From Pseudomonas extremorientalis (GTDB taxonomy: Bacteria; Pseudomonadota; Gammaproteobacteria; Pseudomonadales; Pseudomonadaceae): DNA of 64,000 bases. Where the stretch lies: NCBI RefSeq assembly GCF_001870465.1, contig NZ_MDGK01000058.1, positions 89,055 to 153,054 of the forward strand, in the 5' to 3' direction. This document shows positions 60,282 to 64,000 of the stretch, piece by piece (position 1 is the first letter of the stretch; the number at the start of each line of letters is the position of its first letter). The notes beneath the pieces were generated by a model. The model was not told where the DNA came from. It searched no databases and saw nothing but the letters and a program-made list of their open reading frames with translations. Made by a program: the position numbers and the translations under genes.

Positions 60282-60671
60282 TTAAGCTACTTCTCGTAGA
60301 CCACTGACAGCGCAATCGATCCATGCGGCCCCAGCCCTAGCTAACTCTCTAGCTTTGCCTTCACTGATACCATAATACTTACCCACCCGTACCATGGGCC
60401 ATTTCGCACCATAGTATAGCCAAATAACATCGCCCATCTGTTGATCCCTGTGGCTAAGTCTTGCCACCGCACTATCGACGGCAATGGCCCAGTCATCTGT
60501 TATGCAGTAATTCTTACTAGCTGAAGTCTGTGCGCCCGCCTGCCTCATAAGCGCAAAAGTCGGAGACGTGTAACCAGGCACACCCATATCGCCCATTCTC
60601 CACCAACCCCACTGTTCCAGCAGGTATTCGGTGTCCCCCAATGGCCGGCCAGCCGGCTTACGAATCATCAT
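60282..60671 (-). CDS. Antitermination protein, Q-like
   Basis: 129 residues. The arrangement GRPLGDTEYLLEQWGWWRMG, DDWAIAVDSAVARLSHRDQQMGDVIWLYY and MVRVGKYYGISEGKARELARAGAAWIDCAV fits Q-type antiterminators of lambdoid Pseudomonas phages, with a helix-turn-helix. It lies between the early and late regions, the expected place, and would turn on the late genes. Confidence 0.75.
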   Translation of the reverse strand: MMIRKPAGRPLGDTEYLLEQWGWWRMGDMGVPGYTSPTFALMRQAGAQTSASKNYCITDDWAIAVDSAVARLSHRDQQMGDVIWLYYGAKWPMVRVGKYYGISEGKARELARAGAAWIDCAVSGLREVA

Positions 60672-60729
60672 GCTCTCAATCCCCTGTGTAATTTGTTCCG
60701 CCTGCTCCCAGGCGGTTTGGTTGCTCGTA

Positions 60730-60996
60730 TTAGCTATGCGGCCATGTCGGTTTTGGAGGAGTCTTTAACGCCAAGACTTCGCGCTCTACCTGCTGCAATT
60801 TGAAACTCAATTGGGTGACCAACTCATCGACAGAAAGCACCAGCTTGGTATCCTGAACAACCCAACCTGAGCCGTTGCAATCCGTGCAAACCAGCTCATA
60901 AAACACCCCCGCCACTACCGCCTTACCCTTGCAGATCGAGCAGGGTTCAAGCTCGATCCGCTCCCGCTTAAAGCCAGGCCCCTGTCGTTTCTGCAC
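60730..60996 (-). CDS. Small zinc-binding phage protein
   Basis: 88 residues with two CxxC pairs in a DnaJ-like knuckle: PCSICKGKA and CTDCNGSG, followed by a helical segment (LSVDELVTQLSFKLQQVEREVLAL). It overlaps the recombinase gene by 29 bp. Its role is unknown; it could aid binding to nucleic acid. Confidence 0.65.
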   Translation of the reverse strand: MQKRQGPGFKRERIELEPCSICKGKAVVAGVFYELVCTDCNGSGWVVQDTKLVLSVDELVTQLSFKLQQVEREVLALKTPPKPTWPHS

Positions 60997-62296
60997 TTTT
61001 TAAAACCTCGCCCTTAACAAATTGTGGTTCTTGCTCGCAGGCCCCGCCATTCAAGGCGTCTACGAGGTTTTGCGAATCTTCATATCTAACGCCTGTCTGC
61101 GCGTGAATCGCCTTGAAGCCGCGCGCATCTAACCAGTCGTGCCACTTCACCAACGCCAAGCGGCGCTGCTCTTTGGCCTGAGTGTTGATGTACGTTGAGG
61201 CGATCTTGCCGAGCGAGTGGTTGAGCAGCATCTCGCCAATGTGGCCGTCGACGCCAAGGTCAGTCCAGGCAGTTCGGGTTACCTTGCGCAGGTCGTGACT
61301 GGTCCAGGCGCCCTGCCCTAGCCGGGTGAATACAGCGCTGGCTTGGTTGTCGCTCAGCGGCTTGCCACGGCGCGAAGGGAACAGAAAGGCCCCGTCGTAG
61401 CCCTGGGCAGCCTGGCGGTCACGGTAGCGGCACAGCAGCCCGACAACTTGGTCGGTCAAAGGCACCCGAAGCTCGGTCTTCGTCTTGGTGTGTTCGGCAG
61501 GCAGGAACCACTCGCGCTCCGGCAGTGCAATGTCAGCCCACCGTGCTTGGCGGGTTTCGCCAATCCGGGTGCCGTGACAAAGCATCATCAAGGCCAGCAT
61601 GGCGTCACCCGGCGCGCTCTCGAAGCGCTCAGCCAGCAGTGCCACCAGTTCGGGTAACTGCACGTCGCGAAGGCGCGCAGGCTTGGGCAGGATTCGGGCC
61701 GTGGTGAAGTTGCTGAACTTGAGCTCGGCCATCGGGTTGAAGGGGATCAGGTCGAGCTTGCGCGCCTGGCGGAAGGCCATGGCGACGAGGCGGAACAATT
61801 GCTGAACGTAGGACAGCGACAGCTCTTCCTGCGCCGGCCACATCAGCTGCCTGTCCAGAGTTTGGGCGTTGAGGTCGCTCAGCAGCAAATCGTCCAGGCG
61901 CGGCTTGAGCTGGCAGCTGATTGCAGACTTGATAGCCGCCCGACGCTTGTCCGAGAGCGCTCGCGATTTAGCCATGCGATCGCCAAACCAGTCCAGCAGC
62001 TCGCCCACGGCCACCCAGCCCGAAACGCTCGCAGCGCCGTCAGCCGCCACACGCAGCCGTACCGCCGGGAGCGCCGCGACCACCTGTTTGCTGCTGAGGT
62101 CGGGAAAATGCCCGATCAGGTGCCATTGACGCTTGTGGAGCAAGTACCAGGAGCCGCGCGTTCGGTTCTTCAAGTACCGAAAGTGAAGCGCTGGATGGCT
62201 TGCATCCCGCAGGTCACGCACGTGCTCAAGCTTGGCGTTGCGCGCGATCTCGGCATCCGACAATTTCACCGTCAGGGTTTTTATTTGGGTGTTCAC
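60968..62296 (-). CDS. Internal tyrosine recombinase/integrase-like protein
   Basis: 442 residues with a complete catalytic set: first Arg in CHGTRIGETRQARW, Lys in HTKTKTELRVPL, HxxR in SHDLRKVTRTAW, His in LLNHSLG and Tyr in STYINTQ. It lies inside the leftward early operon between the replication and antitermination genes, not beside an attachment site. It overlaps its neighbours, so it is a stable part of this phage. Its target is unknown. Confidence 0.85.
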   Translation of the reverse strand: MNTQIKTLTVKLSDAEIARNAKLEHVRDLRDASHPALHFRYLKNRTRGSWYLLHKRQWHLIGHFPDLSSKQVVAALPAVRLRVAADGAASVSGWVAVGELLDWFGDRMAKSRALSDKRRAAIKSAISCQLKPRLDDLLLSDLNAQTLDRQLMWPAQEELSLSYVQQLFRLVAMAFRQARKLDLIPFNPMAELKFSNFTTARILPKPARLRDVQLPELVALLAERFESAPGDAMLALMMLCHGTRIGETRQARWADIALPEREWFLPAEHTKTKTELRVPLTDQVVGLLCRYRDRQAAQGYDGAFLFPSRRGKPLSDNQASAVFTRLGQGAWTSHDLRKVTRTAWTDLGVDGHIGEMLLNHSLGKIASTYINTQAKEQRRLALVKWHDWLDARGFKAIHAQTGVRYEDSQNLVDALNGGACEQEPQFVKGEVLKSAETTGAWL

Positions 62297-62502
62297 GAAG
62301 TGACCTCCTTGGGGGCTCGGAGATCAACGACCTCGAAAGTGTTGGGCCACATCCAGGCGCCGTAGCGCCTGGCCATAGCCGCGTCGGCAAACAGCGCAAG
62401 CGCGTGGTCCGGAGGCGAGCTCAAGTCGACCTTGAACGAGCAGCAGAACACTGCCCAGCGGTAGGTATCGATCTCAGGAAGAGCCAGGCGGCGATCAGGC
62501 AT
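62293..62502 (-). CDS. Small phage protein
   Basis: 69 residues from the ATG at 62502 (MPDRRLALPEIDTYRWAVFC), with SSPPDHALALFADAAMARRYGAWMWPNTFEVVDL. It overlaps the upstream and downstream genes by 8 and 4 bp. No function recognised; such small proteins are common in this operon position in Pseudomonas phages. Confidence 0.6.
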   Translation of the reverse strand: MPDRRLALPEIDTYRWAVFCCSFKVDLSSPPDHALALFADAAMARRYGAWMWPNTFEVVDLRAPKEVTS

Positions 62503-63190
62503 GACGGGCGACTCCTGATCGCATGGCACGCATCTCGGCAAGCGCTCTGTTGCCGATCTCCGGCGTGCGGCGCCCTTCAGCTCTCTCAGGCAGCGCCAAA
62601 GGCATCCTCTGCAATGGCAGGCCCTCGATAAGGCGCCGAACTGTGATAGTGTAATTGCGCTCGAACAGTTTGAGGCTGAGCGATTCCTCAAGCTTGTTCA
62701 GGCTTTCAAAACCACACTCTTTCGCGGTGTGCCAAACCGCGTCGTGGCTCCATCGCGCACGTCCGGCCATGCAGGGATGGGCATTGCGGCACGCTTCGCG
62801 ATGCGCCGCAGAAAGCGTTGGCAGGCCAAGCATCTCGGCAGTCGGCGTGCACCAAGCGATAAACACACCAGGCGCAGGCACGAAGTCCCGACCTGACTGA
62901 CGAGCGCCCATCAGACCGAACTGCAACTGATCCAGGCTGCGCAGTCCGGCCTCAAGAAACGCTTGAAGCCATTCTTTTTTGGCAGCCTTGTAGGCCGCCA
63001 CATCCGGCCAAGCCTGCTTCCAGGCAGGAAAAATCGCGCGCAACTGGCGGAACAGGCCGTTGATCACGGCGGCAGTTTCGCGGTTAAGTTCTACCTGAAC
63101 CTCCTGTGGCAGAGTTTGTTCCTTTTCGATGTACTGGCCCGACTGCACCTTCGCCCAGAGCCCAGTCGTTACGACCGCGACGCTTTTCAT
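62495..63190 (-). CDS. Replication protein P-like (helicase loader candidate)
   Basis: 231 residues. The N-terminal LNRETAAVINGLFRQLRAIFPAWKQAWPD and GLRSLDQLQFGLMGARQSGRDFVPAPGVFIAWC fit the lambda P-type replication proteins of Pseudomonas phages. It directly follows the DnaT/O-like gene (ATGA overlap). It probably brings the host DnaB helicase to the phage origin. Confidence 0.72.
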   Translation of the reverse strand: MKSVAVVTTGLWAKVQSGQYIEKEQTLPQEVQVELNRETAAVINGLFRQLRAIFPAWKQAWPDVAAYKAAKKEWLQAFLEAGLRSLDQLQFGLMGARQSGRDFVPAPGVFIAWCTPTAEMLGLPTLSAAHREACRNAHPCMAGRARWSHDAVWHTAKECGFESLNKLEESLSLKLFERNYTITVRRLIEGLPLQRMPLALPERAEGRRTPEIGNRALAEMRAMRSGVARHA

Positions 63191-63930
63191 TGGGATACCC
63201 CCTGCTCATTCCAGCCAGTGTCGTCATCATCAAAGTCTTGAGACGCTGGACGGGGTGCGAACGGCTTGACGTTGGAGTTTCTGTTGAGGTCGTTGCGCAC
63301 CCACTTGACCAACATGCTGACCCACTCGGCCTCGGTATTGATCTGCCCCTTCGGCTCGTAGTAACCGGTGAACGCTTTCAAGGCATCATCGGTGAACAGA
63401 TCCAACGCTACCCCCTGGTGCAGCGCATAGGTCTTCAGGATTTTCGAGTCTGGCTTCCAGTCGAGCGCCATTTCGCTGGGCATGCGAGGATCAATCGGCA
63501 TACGCGCACAGAGAGGTTCTTTATTCTTCTCTACATCTTCTTTAGGTAACGCACCGCTAACGGTGGCAGCGTTACCTTTACCGTTATTTGCCTTGTGATT
63601 CGCAACCCGCTTTGCCGTGAGAAGCCGATTCTTAGCGGTCTTCCCGTTGTGCCGGTCGAAATGTGGAAGGCTAATAACGCCGTCGATCTCGATCATCCAG
63701 GCAACCGATTTCATGTGTTCGCAGAAACCGATAACGTCAACCAGGCGATCAAGTAACTTTTTGCTCACGCTCGGGGCGTTACCGTTTTCGGTTTGTTGGT
63801 CGAACCAGCCCCACACGCGCATTAACTTGCCGACGACCGCGTCTGGGTCGATGTCCGCAAAGTCAGCGATCTGGCAAACCTCTGGCTTGTCCAGGGTAGT
63901 GAGTTCGAATTTGATCCAGTCACCGGCCAT
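63187..63930 (-). CDS. Replication initiation protein, O/DnaT-like
   Basis: 247 residues. The N-terminal part is winged-helix-like (IADFADIDPDAVVGKLMRVWGWFDQQTENG), and the C-terminus is a DnaT-type DNA-binding domain (FTDDALKAFTGYYEPKGQINTEAEWVSMLVKWVRNDLNR). It likely binds the phage origin and works with the P-like protein. The origin may lie inside the gene, as in lambda O, but I see no clear repeats. Confidence 0.78.
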   Translation of the reverse strand: MAGDWIKFELTTLDKPEVCQIADFADIDPDAVVGKLMRVWGWFDQQTENGNAPSVSKKLLDRLVDVIGFCEHMKSVAWMIEIDGVISLPHFDRHNGKTAKNRLLTAKRVANHKANNGKGNAATVSGALPKEDVEKNKEPLCARMPIDPRMPSEMALDWKPDSKILKTYALHQGVALDLFTDDALKAFTGYYEPKGQINTEAEWVSMLVKWVRNDLNRNSNVKPFAPRPASQDFDDDDTGWNEQGVSQ

Positions 63931-64000
63931 TACGCAGCCTCCTGCAGCAGTTCAGCGAGGCGTGTAAGCCCCTTTAGAGTGATCATTGGGTCGAAGGCCG
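63930..64000 (-). CDS. 3' end of an early phage gene, cut by window edge
   Basis: The last 22 codons (AFDPMITLKGLTRLAELLQE, then AA) of a leftward gene whose TAA overlaps the ATG of the O/DnaT-like gene. Too little remains to say what it encodes. Confidence 0.55.
   Translation of the reverse strand, partial: AFDPMITLKGLTRLAELLQEAA

Larger units (their letters stand above)
32351..64000. mobile_element. Prophage 2, lambda-type head and P2-type tail, runs past the window
   Basis: Almost complete and mostly leftward: replication genes (63930 down to 62495), recombinase, antiterminator-like gene, holin, terminase, head, contractile tail, then endolysin and spanins, with DNA-damage genes next to the att repeat. 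I infer the left boundary from the tRNA fragment at 32283-32350. The right boundary, repressor and integrase are not in the window. Confidence 0.75.

Noticed and set aside
61799..62365. 188-codon plus-strand frame inside the internal recombinase gene
   Set aside because: It is a shadow of the recombinase, which has every catalytic residue in order.

Overview
The window looks like a chromosome segment of a fluorescent-type Pseudomonas. This is inferred from the GC-rich codon use of the left third, the ABC transporter/sigma54 activator locus, the FecIR/TonB-receptor locus, and Pseudomonas-style prophage genes. I worked from the sequence alone, so the species is not fixed.

Region 1 (1-15132) is mostly host DNA. 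On the minus strand lies a six-gene ABC uptake operon with the order ATPase, ATPase, permease, permease, DUF2160 membrane protein, periplasmic binding protein (5176 down to the left edge). This is the layout of rhizobial glpSTPQUV. It is preceded by a good -24/-12 sigma54 promoter, a cluster of TGAACA half-sites, and a divergent GAF-AAA+-Fis activator. Next come a TonB receptor, ECF sigma factor and FecR anti-sigma, then lipoproteins, small membrane proteins and a broken GGDEF fragment.

Region 2 (15133-32350) is a defective prophage bounded by two identical 68-bp direct repeats that carry the 3' part of a tRNA-Ser(UGA). Its right end is an integration/early module (HD phosphohydrolase, excisionase-like protein, tyrosine integrase, putative arm sites). 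Its middle is a siphophage tail-tip gene missing its 5' part, a frameshifted SGNH tail spike, and an endolysin/Rz/Rz1 cassette. The head and most tail genes are gone. Between the lysis cassette and the left repeat lies AT-rich cargo: a cytosine-5 DNA methyltransferase, divergent from a protein with two GHKL ATPase modules, a receiver-like protein and a nuclease-like protein. This is the best candidate for an undescribed defence or regulatory system. A DUF4145 protein sits by the repeat.

Region 3 (32351 to the right edge) is a second, nearly complete prophage in tandem with the first. From left to right it has DNA-damage genes (a RulAB-type polymerase with a LexA box, an SRAP protein), lysis genes, a complete P2-type contractile tail (D, X, U, T, E', E, FII, FI, fibre, I, J, W, V), and a lambda-type head (connectors, a fused ClpP-protease/capsid gene, portal, gpW-like, both terminase subunits). 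Then come a holin, an AT-rich KAP-family NTPase in the opposite orientation (likely a phage-exclusion cargo gene), an antiterminator-like gene, an internal integrase-like recombinase, and lambda P/O-type replication genes running off the edge. Neither repeat copy has the 5' half of the tRNA, so the intact tRNA-Ser gene and the integrase of the second prophage probably lie beyond position 64000.
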